DNA of 64,000 bases, taken from NCBI GenBank assembly GCA_958428365.1, contig CAUAFT010000010.1:62001-126000 (forward strand), read 5' to 3'. Below are positions 26,682 through 35,477 of this stretch, one piece after another. The DNA comes from an uncultured Lachnospiraceae bacterium (GTDB lineage Bacteria; Bacillota; Clostridia; Lachnospirales; Lachnospiraceae). Below the pieces are notes generated by a model that was given only the letters and a program-made list of their open reading frames with translations, made no database searches and was not told the DNA's origin. Both the position numbers and the translations under genes were made by a program. Every line of letters starts with the position of its first letter. Position 1 is the stretch's first letter.

Positions 26682-28850
26682 TTATATGTCGAAACGGTCT
26701 TTGCTGTTCTCTTTGGCAGACTGTTCTTCACTCTTACCTTTTGCAGTTTCCTTTTTCTTCTTACCTGTTGACTTTGCAGGGCTTTTCTTGTAATAGCCTG
26801 CGGCATGGTCAAAATAGGATCGGAGGGCGTATTGGTTTTGCAGATTTAGAACGGCGTCGGTCCGACGTTTGATAAAGCCTTCCAGTTTTACCATGTATTC
26901 CTCTGTGGTCAGAGTCCCCTCGGCGACATAGGTCAGCCCCTTCTCCCAGCTCGCCGTCAATTCCGGGTTTAGAAGCGGACGGATGGAAAAATTAACCACA
27001 TCATAGATCATCTCGCCCAGCAGAGTCGGTGTGATGATCTGGGTCTTTTTGTTCAGGGCAAGGTACTTGTTGTTCACCAGCTTTTTTAAGATCTCCGCGC
27101 GGGTTGCGGAAGTTCCGATCCCGCTTCCCTTGATCTGGGCGCGCAGCTCCTCGTCTTCGATAAGCTGTCCCGCATTTTCCATTGCCAGGATCATGGAACC
27201 GGAATTATAGCGTTTCGGCGGGGTGGTCTCCCCCTCTTTGATCAGCAATTGACAGACCGGAAGAACGTCTCCTTTTTTTATGGATGAAATCCGCTCTAAA
27301 AGTGCGCTGTCGCAGATATTTTCTTCTCTTTCGTCGTCTGTCTCCTTCTTTTTGAAAAAGGAATAATCCATCACCTGCAAATAGCCCGGATCTGCTAAAA
27401 CTTTGAAATTAGCAAAGAATCTCTCCTGTTTTATGGCGGTGGTCAGACCTATTTTCTGATAGACCGCCGGAGGATAGAAGATCGCCAGAAATCTTCTGGT
27501 GATCACCTCATACACTTTGACGGAAAGAGGTTTTAAGCTCTTCATGGCGCCAAAGCCCTGTCCCGTAGGAATGATGGCGTAGTGGTCTGTGATCTGCTTA
27601 TCATTGACATAGCGGGTTTTTGCCAGTCCCTTATAGAGTTCCTTTTGCAGGATCTCCTCCGCGAAGCCCCGCACTCCGGGAATGTTCATCAACCCCCTGA
27701 TGTTTTTTGCAATTTCCTTGGAGACCGCTGTGGACAGCACTCTGGCGTCGGTTCTCGGATAGGTGACCAGCTTCTTTTCATAGAGCTCCTGAACAACTCT
27801 CAGCGTCTCATCCGGGCTGATCTTGAAGAACTTGGAACAGTCGTTTTGCAGCTCCGCCAGATTATATAAAAGCGGCGGTTTTCTCTGCTCCTTTTTCTTC
27901 TCCACCTTCTCCACCACTGCCTCAAGGCTTGTCTCCAGACAGGTCTGCCCGCTTTCATTCTCCCGGAAATCTGCCCTGTCGATCAGTGATACTGCTTCCT
28001 GCGCGTCTTTTGCCAGAAGGGAACAGATCAGCTCTTTGGCGTCCTCTTTTTTCAAAAAACCATTCTCTTTATAGAGCTTCGGAGACTGAAAATACCGGCT
28101 TCCCTCCACGGCTTTCCATTCTCCCTCCAGGGGCGTTCCCTGCAGCTTCATGCTGCTTTGAACCCGGTAAAACGGAGTTTTTACAAATTCTCTGATCTCC
28201 CGCTCCCTTCGCACCACCATTCCCTGAACACAGGTCATGACCCGTCCCACGGAAATTACCGTGTAGCGTTCATGAAGATAATTCGCAAGGGTATTGCCGT
28301 ATTTTAAGGTCAGAAGTCTTGAAAAGTTAATTCCCATGAGATAATCTTCTTTCGCCCGAAGATAGGCGGAATCGGAGAGGTTATCGTATTCCGACAGATC
28401 CTTCGCCTCCCGGATCCCTCTTCGTATCTCCTCCTCCGTCTGGGAATCGATCCAGACTCTTTTTCTGGTCTTTCCCTTAACCCCCGCCATCTGTTCCACA
28501 AGACGGTAGATATACTCTCCCTCCCGCCCGGAGTCGGTACAGACATAAATCGTATCCACATCCTCACGGTTCAAAAGCTGCGATACGATCCTGTACTGAT
28601 TCGCCGCGCTGGGAATCACCTCGTATAAAAATTCTTCCGGCAAAAAAGGAAGGGTGGAAAGACTCCATTTTTTATATTTTTCATCATAGACTTCGGGATA
28701 ACTCATGGTTACCAGATGTCCCACGCACCAGGTCACAACGGCTTCCTCCGATTCCTTATAACCGTTATAACTGCGCATCTGAAAGCCCAGCGCCTTGGCA
28801 AATTCCTGTGCTACACTGGGTTTTTCCGCTATATATAAAGCCTTCGCCAT
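26682..28850 (-). CDS. topB: DNA topoisomerase III
   Basis: A 722-residue type IA topoisomerase. The Toprim domain opens with LYIAEKPSVAQEFAKALG and has TDSGREGEYIYRL; the catalytic Tyr lies in KKLVTYPRTDARVLS, and GIGTSATRAEILKKL is the conserved strand-passage region. The C-terminus is a Lys/Glu-rich tail without zinc fingers. It follows the ATPase gene after 8 nt and precedes the hexapeptide protein. TopB copies beside an odd ATPase often belong to mobile elements, but no transfer genes are seen, so it may be a housekeeping copy. Confidence 0.93.
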   Translation of the reverse strand: MAKALYIAEKPSVAQEFAKALGFQMRSYNGYKESEEAVVTWCVGHLVTMSYPEVYDEKYKKWSLSTLPFLPEEFLYEVIPSAANQYRIVSQLLNREDVDTIYVCTDSGREGEYIYRLVEQMAGVKGKTRKRVWIDSQTEEEIRRGIREAKDLSEYDNLSDSAYLRAKEDYLMGINFSRLLTLKYGNTLANYLHERYTVISVGRVMTCVQGMVVRREREIREFVKTPFYRVQSSMKLQGTPLEGEWKAVEGSRYFQSPKLYKENGFLKKEDAKELICSLLAKDAQEAVSLIDRADFRENESGQTCLETSLEAVVEKVEKKKEQRKPPLLYNLAELQNDCSKFFKISPDETLRVVQELYEKKLVTYPRTDARVLSTAVSKEIAKNIRGLMNIPGVRGFAEEILQKELYKGLAKTRYVNDKQITDHYAIIPTGQGFGAMKSLKPLSVKVYEVITRRFLAIFYPPAVYQKIGLTTAIKQERFFANFKVLADPGYLQVMDYSFFKKKETDDEREENICDSALLERISSIKKGDVLPVCQLLIKEGETTPPKRYNSGSMILAMENAGQLIEDEELRAQIKGSGIGTSATRAEILKKLVNNKYLALNKKTQIITPTLLGEMIYDVVNFSIRPLLNPELTASWEKGLTYVAEGTLTTEEYMVKLEGFIKRRTDAVLNLQNQYALRSYFDHAAGYYKKSPAKSTGKKKKETAKGKSEEQSAKENSKDRFDI

Positions 28851-28858
28851 AATTACTC

Positions 28859-30220
28859 CTACAATTCATTCATATCCACAAGTTTGATCTTCGGATCCTT
28901 GGCTGCTCTCTTTTGGATCGCCTCATCAAAGGCGTGCGCCGAGAAGAGATAATACTGCTCTGCCTTGATCTTTGCCTGTTTCATGGAAAAGACCAACTCC
29001 TCCCACATCTGATCCGTAAGCTCCGGCTTTGACCAGTTGCAGATGGCAACGATGTTCTGCCGCATGGAATCCTGTACTACGATATCAATACTGCCCTTTT
29101 TTCCGATCCAGGTTCCGGTCTTTACCGCCTTAATGGCGAGCTGATCCCGAAGATTTAACAATACCAGATATTCTCTGCATACTTTTATAAAATAACGATT
29201 TAAGTATTCGTCTAGATCCTCTTTTATATAGCGTTCATAGAACTCCTCCGGCGAGATCTCATAGAGACGGCTCATATGGGGATAGACGAATCTGTACCAG
29301 AAATGAATATAGGTATGCTTGATCTGGTAAAGCCCTTTTTGCGCGTTATCCCAGCCTCCGGTCTCAAAGACACTGATCTTTTCCACAATGTCATACGCCA
29401 TGAGATTTTTTAAATAGACGCTGATCTTGGCGCGGGAAAAACCCGTATCGTGAAACAGATCGTTTAATTTTCGGTTTCCTGCCGCCAGGGAGCAGAGGAT
29501 CGTATCATAGACTGAAAGCTCTCTCAACTCTCTGCCCACCACCCGTTCTGCTTCATGAAAGAGGATTCCATTCTGGGAAAGAACATGCTTACAGATATTG
29601 TATTTCAGATCCTTTTTGGAACTCCAGCGATTCACATAGGCCGGAACCCCGCCGATGATCCCATAGGTCTCTACACATTCCTTTACGGAATATTCCGGGA
29701 GGGCATGTACCAGTTCCAGAAAATTCATATCCGTCAAACGGATCCTTCTGTCAATTTTCTTTTCCTTTCCCGCGAAAAGTTCCGCTCCCTCTTCCTCCAT
29801 CCACTTAAAAGCAGAGGTGGCAAGAACGATCAGCACCGGACCCGGATAGAGCTTCTTCGCCTTCAACTTCAAAATACTCTCCAGAAAAGCGCCGTCCCTT
29901 TTTGCAATATGCTGAAACTCATCTATAATTACCACCAGCTTGGAAGCATCCCCGCTCTTGATCCGGTTAAAGTATTCGTCATAAGTATACTTACTTAAGC
30001 CGACACCATACTGCTCTGCGATCTGTGCTCCCATCATGGCTTTCTGCTGCTTCTCCGACGCCGGTCTCGCCCTGTAATAAAAGACCTTCTTTCCCTGCAT
30101 AAAATATTTCAAAAGCGTTTCCTTCTGGCTGTTCTCATCCCCGTAATAGAGAACCAGACGATTCCCGCTCTTTTGGTATTCTTCCTCCAAAGGTCTGACT
30201 TCTGCTGTTCTGATAATCAT
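28859..30220 (-). CDS. Archaeal-type ATPase with DUF234 nuclease-like domain, P-loop altered
   Basis: A 453-residue protein. Residues 1-220 form a STAND-like ATPase domain with a clear Walker B (KLVVIIDEFQHIAK), but the Walker A reads GDENSQKET instead of GxxxxGKT: Lys is kept while the preceding Gly and following Thr/Ser are replaced. A winged-helix region follows (about 245-305), then a DUF234 domain (about 310-450) with NIVAICNWSKPE resembling the PD-(D/E)xK-like core. Start at ATG 30220 fits GGAGG upstream. It is the first gene of the operon with topB. Function of this family is poorly known. Confidence 0.75.
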   Translation of the reverse strand: MIIRTAEVRPLEEEYQKSGNRLVLYYGDENSQKETLLKYFMQGKKVFYYRARPASEKQQKAMMGAQIAEQYGVGLSKYTYDEYFNRIKSGDASKLVVIIDEFQHIAKRDGAFLESILKLKAKKLYPGPVLIVLATSAFKWMEEEGAELFAGKEKKIDRRIRLTDMNFLELVHALPEYSVKECVETYGIIGGVPAYVNRWSSKKDLKYNICKHVLSQNGILFHEAERVVGRELRELSVYDTILCSLAAGNRKLNDLFHDTGFSRAKISVYLKNLMAYDIVEKISVFETGGWDNAQKGLYQIKHTYIHFWYRFVYPHMSRLYEISPEEFYERYIKEDLDEYLNRYFIKVCREYLVLLNLRDQLAIKAVKTGTWIGKKGSIDIVVQDSMRQNIVAICNWSKPELTDQMWEELVFSMKQAKIKAEQYYLFSAHAFDEAIQKRAAKDPKIKLVDMNEL

Positions 30221-30360
30221 GCATGGACCTCCTCTCCTGTAGTATGGTGGCATGACAACAGATTGTTAACTCTGAACTGGATTATATCATAATTTAATTT
30301 CCAGTACAAGATGCGCGGATTATCTTGAAGGTTGGAAGCGGATTCGTTGGAGGTTGTGAG

Positions 30361-30589
30361 CGGCTGTGGGAATTGGGGTGGGGCGGGGAGCGTTGTCACG
30401 AAGATAAGAACTTCTAAGTATTCCGTGGTTCATTTTTGAATGTGTACGCAACCGACCCTGACTCGCCATCCATGGCTCGACAGTGTCTTTATCAGACGTC
30501 CTGTCTGATAATTGCTCGCTGAGACGGAATACTAAGAAGTTCTAATCTTCGCACAAATGCTCCCCGCCCCACCCCAATTCCCACAGCCG
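30361..30589. repeat. Long palindrome C (type 2)
   Basis: Perfect 31-bp outer arms (30361-30391 and 30559-30589), then a second stem (30399-30426 and 30524-30551, 26 of 28 paired). The core 30444-30516 matches the reverse complement of palindrome B over 73 nt (60 identical). The outer arms share no sequence with those of B. The element lies 140 nt upstream of the ATPase start, and in opposite orientation to B. Confidence 0.92.
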
Positions 30590-30661
30590 CACTCTTAGCT
30601 TTTGAATGCCCCTTCTAACATTCAAGACAACCTTGGGGCGAAAAGGCTCCGGGGACGATGA

Positions 30662-30902
30662 GTTTCCGTTCGGAGGGTGGGACAGCTTGCGGTGCATACA
30701 ACGGCTTTTGTGCAACTCTTAATGGATTCTTTTACAATGCCGATTCTGCTGACAACTGTTTGAGCGCAATAGCTCATACGACTTCGACAATCCTGAAGCG
30801 AGTTTTGGCAGCGGAATCTAATAGGGCATTGTAAAAGGATCCGTTTAGAGTTGCTAAAAAGCCGTTGTGCACCGCAAGCTGTCCCACCCTCCGAATGGAA
30901 AC
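30662..30902 (+). repeat. Long palindrome D (type 1)
   Basis: Arms of about 79 nt (30662-30741 and 30825-30902) pair with only six substitutions and a 2-nt bulge. Three of the six would be G-U pairs in plus-strand RNA. Inner stem GATTC-U-GCTG/CAGC-G-GAATC (30742-30751/30809-30818) also has a U-G pair. Core words AACTGTTTGAGC (30754-30765), GCGAGTTTT (30798-30806) and TAATAGG (30819-30825) occur in the same order, reverse-complemented, in palindrome A. Strand given from the G-U pattern. Confidence 0.9.
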
Positions 30903-30922
30903 GGCATAGAACCTCACCCATC

Positions 30923-30953
30923 AAAAAAAGGATGCCAAAAACTGACATCCTTT
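30923..30953 (-). terminator. Terminator of asd
   Basis: AAAGGATG (30927-30934) pairs with CATCCTTT (30946-30953); on the minus strand the stem is followed by TTTTTTT. It lies 14 nt past the asd stop. Confidence 0.8.
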
Positions 30954-30966
30954 CATAAAGCCTAAC

Positions 30967-32052
30967 TTATTTCTTTGTGATATATCCCTGCGCCTTTAAG
31001 AGTTCCGCACAGAGCACTGCTCCGCCTGCCGCACCGCGAACGGTATTATGAGAGAGTCCTACAAACTTCCAGTCATAGACCGTGTCCTCGCGAAGACGTC
31101 CTACGGAGACGCCCATTCCGTTCTCATAATCCACATCCAATGCGACCTGCGGTCTGTTGTCTTCCTCTAAGTACTGGATGAACTGCTTTGGCGCGCTTGG
31201 GAGCTCCAATTCCTGAGGCGCTCCTTTGAAGTTTACCAGTTTTTCGATCAACTGCTCTTTTGTCGGCTGTTTTTTGAATTTTACAAAGACTGCCGCCGTA
31301 TGTCCGTTCAGTACCGGAACACGGATACACTGACAGGTGATGACCGGGCTGGCTGCCGGCTCGATCACGCCGTCTTTGATCTCGCCCCAGATACGAAGCG
31401 GCTCTCTCTCGGATTTTTCTTCCTCGCCGCCGATATATGGGATGATATTTCCCTCCATCTCCGGCCAATCCTTAAAGGTTTTTCCGGCTCCTGAGATCGC
31501 CTGATAGGTGGTTGCCACTACCTCATATGGCTCAAATTCTTTCCACGCTGTCAATACCGGAGCATAGGACTGAATGGAGCAGTTCGGTTTTACAGCTACA
31601 AAACCTCTGGTGGTGCCGAGACGTTTTTTCTGGAAGTCGATGACCTTCATGTGTTCCGGGTTGATCTCCGGCACTACCATCGGCACATCCGGGGTCCAGC
31701 GGTGAGCGCTGTTATTGGAGACCACCGGCGTCTCTGTCCTGGCGTATTCTTCCTCGATAGCCTTGATCTCTTCTTTTGTCATGTCCACTGCGGAAAATAC
31801 AAAGTCTACCTCAGCAGCTACTTTTTCTACCTCGTTAACATTCATGACTACGATATTTTTCACTGCCTCCGGCATCGGAGTGTCCATCTTCCATCTGCCG
31901 CCCACTGCCTCTTCATAGGTCTTTCCGGCGCTTCTTGGGCTTGCCGCGATGGTTGTCACCTCAAACCATGGATGATTTTCCAAAAGAGAGATGAATCTCT
32001 GTCCCACCATTCCGGTTCCGCCTAAAATACCTACTTTTAACTTTTCACTCAT
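30967..32052 (-). CDS. asd: Aspartate-semialdehyde dehydrogenase
   Basis: A 361-residue enzyme that reduces aspartyl phosphate to the semialdehyde, the branch point for lysine/diaminopimelate, threonine and methionine. NADP-binding GGTGMVGQRF starts at residue 11; the nucleophile is Cys158 in KPNCSIQ; His is in PVLNGHTAAVFV. The sequence is of the fungal/archaeal-like type also found in Firmicutes. It is monocistronic, with a promoter at 32191-32219, and I see no lysine riboswitch in its leader. Confidence 0.95.
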   Translation of the reverse strand: MSEKLKVGILGGTGMVGQRFISLLENHPWFEVTTIAASPRSAGKTYEEAVGGRWKMDTPMPEAVKNIVVMNVNEVEKVAAEVDFVFSAVDMTKEEIKAIEEEYARTETPVVSNNSAHRWTPDVPMVVPEINPEHMKVIDFQKKRLGTTRGFVAVKPNCSIQSYAPVLTAWKEFEPYEVVATTYQAISGAGKTFKDWPEMEGNIIPYIGGEEEKSEREPLRIWGEIKDGVIEPAASPVITCQCIRVPVLNGHTAAVFVKFKKQPTKEQLIEKLVNFKGAPQELELPSAPKQFIQYLEEDNRPQVALDVDYENGMGVSVGRLREDTVYDWKFVGLSHNTVRGAAGGAVLCAELLKAQGYITKK

Positions 32053-32144
32053 TTCCTAATCTCCTTGTAAGTTCTTTTATTTTTCATTCTGCCGCTTCCA
32101 TCCCATTGGACATTGGCGTCTTAGCATGATTTCAAAAAGCCTCT

Positions 32145-32165
32145 CTGTCCGTTTGCCGCGGACAG
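32145..32165 (-). promoter_or_regulatory. Leader hairpin upstream of asd
   Basis: CTGTCCG (32145-32151) and CGGACAG (32159-32165) form a perfect 7-bp stem in the asd leader, with TTTTTG a few bases after it on the minus strand. It could act as a weak attenuator; the gap between stem and T-run argues against a standard terminator. Confidence 0.3.
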
Positions 32166-32190
32166 GTGTCTTTTCTCACATATTAGTACT

Positions 32191-32219
32191 ATCTTATTCC
32201 ATTTCCCTCAAAAAAACAA
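32191..32219 (-). promoter_or_regulatory. Promoter of asd
   Basis: On the minus strand TTGTTT (32214-32219) and TAAGAT (32191-32196) are 17 nt apart, leaving a leader of about 130 nt. Confidence 0.45.
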
Positions 32220-32304
32220 TTCATATTTTGTCAGAAAAAGTGCATAAATTCTACTTTTTCTTATGCATTTCTACCAAAGACGACCTATTCACTCCTCTTT
32301 GATC

Positions 32305-33708
32305 TTATTTTGCGAACCAGTCCTTAGCGTGAAAATTCTCAAGATATTCCCGCTCCAGGGCAATGACCTGTTCCATAGCTTCTTTTCCCGGCGCTCCGAT
32401 GGTCAGTCTCTTGTTCACGCAGGTCTCCATGGAGATCGCGTCATAGATATCCTCCTCAAACACCGGACTGATGGCTTTTAACTCCTCCAGACTCATATCG
32501 TCGATGGCGATATTTTTATCAATACAGTAAAGCACGATCTGTCCCACGATTCCATGGGCATCCCGGAACGGCACGCCGTGATTGACCAGATAGTCCGCCG
32601 CGTCCGTGGCGTTGGTGAATCCGTTTTTCGAGCTTCGCTCCATCACATCCTTGTTGAACTTCATCGTCGCCAGCATGCCGTTAAACAATGCGATACATCC
32701 CTTTGCCGTGTCCATGGCGTCAAAAGCGAACTCCTTATCCTCCTGCATATCCTTATTGTATGCCAGCGGGATTCCCTTCATGGTGGTGAGCAGGGACATT
32801 AACGCGCCGTACACACGTCCGGTCTTTCCTCTTACCAGCTCCGCGATATCCGGATTCTTCTTCTGCGGCATGATGCTGCTTCCCGTACTGTAAGCGTCGT
32901 CGATCTCCACGAACTGGTACTCGTTACTATTCCAGATGATGACCTCCTCGGAAAAACGGCTCAGATGCATCATGATCGTAGACAATGCCGACAAAAACTC
33001 GATCAGATAATCCCGGTCAGACACCCCGTCCATACTGTTCAAGGTCGGTCCGAAGAATCCCATCAGTTCCGCTGTATACTCCCGATCCAGCGGATAGGTG
33101 GTTCCAGCCAGAGCGCCGGATCCCAGAGGGCAGTAATTCATCCGTTTGAAAATATCATAGAGGCGCTGTCTGTCTCTTTTAAACATCTCAAAATACGCTC
33201 CCATATGGTGTGCCAGGGTGATGGGCTGCGCTTTCTGCAAATGGGTGAAGCCCGGCATAATGGTGGTTGTATTTTCTTCCATGATTTTTAACAGCGTATG
33301 CAAAAGCTCTTCCAACAGGGCATCGGTCTCCATCACTTCCTGTCTTGTGTAGAGACGCATATCCAGAGCCACCTGGTCGTTGCGGCTTCTTCCGGTATGT
33401 AATTTCTTTCCGGTATCTCCCAGACGGTCGATAAGGGTTGCCTCCACAAAGCTGTGGATGTCCTCATACTCTGTGGAGATCTCCAGCTTCCCGCTCTCCA
33501 CCTCCTGACAGATCTCTTTCAGACAGTCCACGATCTCTTTCGTCTCCCCATCGGCCAAAATTCCCTGTTTTCCCAACATGGTGACATGGGCGATACTGCC
33601 CTCAATGTCCTGCTTATAAAATTTCTGGTCAAATGTAATGGACGCGTTGAAATTATAGACCAATTGGTCGGTCTCCTTGGTAAAGCGTCCTCCCCATAAC
33701 TGTGCCAT
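32305..33708 (-). CDS. argH: Argininosuccinate lyase
   Basis: A 467-residue member of the fumarase/aspartase superfamily that cleaves argininosuccinate to arginine and fumarate. The signature loop GSSIMPQKKNPD lies near residue 278, and HTGRSRNDQVA near 107 and TTYPLDRE near 207 are typical. The usual partner argG is not adjacent. Monocistronic as far as can be seen; no arginine-box is evident upstream. Confidence 0.95.
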   Translation of the reverse strand: MAQLWGGRFTKETDQLVYNFNASITFDQKFYKQDIEGSIAHVTMLGKQGILADGETKEIVDCLKEICQEVESGKLEISTEYEDIHSFVEATLIDRLGDTGKKLHTGRSRNDQVALDMRLYTRQEVMETDALLEELLHTLLKIMEENTTTIMPGFTHLQKAQPITLAHHMGAYFEMFKRDRQRLYDIFKRMNYCPLGSGALAGTTYPLDREYTAELMGFFGPTLNSMDGVSDRDYLIEFLSALSTIMMHLSRFSEEVIIWNSNEYQFVEIDDAYSTGSSIMPQKKNPDIAELVRGKTGRVYGALMSLLTTMKGIPLAYNKDMQEDKEFAFDAMDTAKGCIALFNGMLATMKFNKDVMERSSKNGFTNATDAADYLVNHGVPFRDAHGIVGQIVLYCIDKNIAIDDMSLEELKAISPVFEEDIYDAISMETCVNKRLTIGAPGKEAMEQVIALEREYLENFHAKDWFAK

Positions 33709-33782
33709 ATCATTTCCTCTTTCTTTTATGTATTTTTTATTTTATTTCCTTTTCGTTCAAACTTATCCGTATTTACCGGATA

Positions 33783-34433
33783 TCATGCTTCAACCCGCCG
33801 CTGCTTCTCCGCCTTCTGTCTCTCCCGCTCCCGCATGGAAAATACGCAGCCGCAGTAATCCTGCCGGTACATGCCGTACTCACCCGACAGCTCCACCGAC
33901 CTCTTGTAACCGTTTTTTTTCTTAAAATCAGAAAGCAGATATTTTACTCCGTATTCCTGCTCCAGACTCAGCCCGATCTCATTGAGCTTTGCCGCATTCT
34001 TCATAGGGCTGATGGACAAGGTTGTGGTAAAATAGTCCATCTGCCGCTCCTTTGCATGTCTTGCCGCTTCCCGAAGCCGCAGCTCATAACAACGAAAGCA
34101 GCGTTCTCCCCCTTCCGGCGCCTCTTCCAGCCCCCGTGCCATCTGATAAAAGGACTCTTTATCATACGCCCCCTCCTCAAAAGAAATGGGGTGCTTTGCC
34201 GGAAAACGCCTGATAAATTCCTTCTGTTCCCTCACCCGCTTAAAATATTCCTCATCGGGATAGATATTGGGATTATAGTAAAATACCGTTATGGAAAAAT
34301 ATTCCGAGAGATATTCCAATACATAACTGCTGCATGGAGCGCAGCAGCTGTGCAAAAACAAGGTGGGAACCCTGCCGGATCCCACGATCTGTTCGATTGT
34401 CTGCTCCAATAATTTCTGATAATTCTGATTCAT
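33783..34433 (-). CDS. queH: Epoxyqueuosine reductase QueH
   Basis: A 216-residue protein of the DUF208 family, which performs the last step of queuosine synthesis in tRNA without the cobalamin enzyme QueG. All cysteine motifs are present: SCCAPCS near residue 29, RCFRCYE near 112 and YCGCVFS near 190, ligands for an iron-sulphur cluster and an adjacent metal site. Stands alone between argH and the M15 peptidase gene. Confidence 0.92.
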   Translation of the reverse strand: MNQNYQKLLEQTIEQIVGSGRVPTLFLHSCCAPCSSYVLEYLSEYFSITVFYYNPNIYPDEEYFKRVREQKEFIRRFPAKHPISFEEGAYDKESFYQMARGLEEAPEGGERCFRCYELRLREAARHAKERQMDYFTTTLSISPMKNAAKLNEIGLSLEQEYGVKYLLSDFKKKNGYKRSVELSGEYGMYRQDYCGCVFSMRERERQKAEKQRRVEA

Positions 34434-34496
34434 GATGTTTCCTTACATAAGACTGGAATGTATTTATTCTATCTTACTTTTATAAAAAAAGCAATT

Positions 34497-35318
34497 TTAT
34501 TCTTCCCACTCAAAATGCTGGTAGTCCTTCAGACTGTTCCAGTCCCCTCCCCAGGAAAAGCCATATTCTTTAAATATCTGACAGCAGACATCGTCACCGG
34601 TTATTTTATAGGGAAATTCCTGCGCACGATCCGCATATTCCGCTCCGTTTTGAGGCTCCACTATCATCGCTCCATTTTCAGTACGGACACAGGGATTATA
34701 TTTTGGATTGATGTCGATAGCAAGTCCCTGTCCGTGTTTCGACAGACGGTTTGTCCCGGCAATGACACGATAATTGAAAGCAGAGGTATTATTATCACTC
34801 ATGGACAGCTCATCATCCGCATCATATTCATCGATCAACACCATCTTCTCAATCGGGTACTGCTGCTCGTAAAGCTCCCTCATAACATCTAAGACCTGCT
34901 CTGCAATGCACTGGTTCACGATCAGCTCCCCGATATGGGTCTGACCGTCAAATCCCATATGCAAAACCCGCAGATAACACAGATCGTCAAATGTGATCTG
35001 TTCATTGCTCTGATAGGACTTATCCTGAATCCTTGCTATGATATCTCCTGTCAGTTCTTCGCTGTAAAAACATTCCTGAGCTCTACCATCCTTTAAATCT
35101 GCCGTATCCAAAACGGTTCCCGCCGGAAGGGTACGGATCTTCGCAATGGTTGATACCACTTCCTCGTCTTTCTCACTCTCCTGAGAGAAGTCTTTCTGCC
35201 GGGATCTCTCCTTCGTGGATTCTTTTATAGATGAATGCTCCTGATTAGGGGATGTGCAGCCTGCTGCTGGAACGGTCATGAACAGGATACAAAAAATATA
35301 TACGGCTATTTTTTTCAT
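34497..35318 (-). CDS. M15-family peptidase lipoprotein (VanY-like)
   Basis: A 273-residue exported protein. A signal peptide with lipobox-like PAAGC places the lipid Cys at about residue 20, followed by a Ser/Lys/Glu-rich linker. The C-terminal domain (about 130-273) has the M15 zinc motifs SKHGQGLAIDINP and DYQHFEWEE, as in peptidoglycan D,D-carboxypeptidases and L-Ala-D-Glu peptidases. It should trim peptidoglycan outside the cell. Start at ATG 35318 (MKKIAV) is supported by AGAGGTG 9 nt upstream; an earlier in-frame ATG would spoil the signal peptide. Confidence 0.83.
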   Translation of the reverse strand: MKKIAVYIFCILFMTVPAAGCTSPNQEHSSIKESTKERSRQKDFSQESEKDEEVVSTIAKIRTLPAGTVLDTADLKDGRAQECFYSEELTGDIIARIQDKSYQSNEQITFDDLCYLRVLHMGFDGQTHIGELIVNQCIAEQVLDVMRELYEQQYPIEKMVLIDEYDADDELSMSDNNTSAFNYRVIAGTNRLSKHGQGLAIDINPKYNPCVRTENGAMIVEPQNGAEYADRAQEFPYKITGDDVCCQIFKEYGFSWGGDWNSLKDYQHFEWEE

Positions 35319-35477
35319 TAAAACAGGCACCTCTGTTTCTTTCATTTAAAATTAACTTATTATACTGCATTTCCTCTCATTTGTCATGGAAAACCAGGCT
35401 CACTTTACCGCCCTATCCCGTCACACTTCCCTTTCTTTTTCATACAATATCCTAGAACCTGATATAGGAGGATCGTT

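Noticed and set aside
25331..30902. Retron, group II intron or insertion sequence as the source of the long palindromes
   Set aside because: No reverse transcriptase or transposase is encoded nearby, and neither domain V of group II introns nor target-site duplications were recognised.
32053..32304. Lysine riboswitch before asd
   Set aside because: The leader has only one short hairpin; none of the conserved multi-helix lysine-box features are seen.
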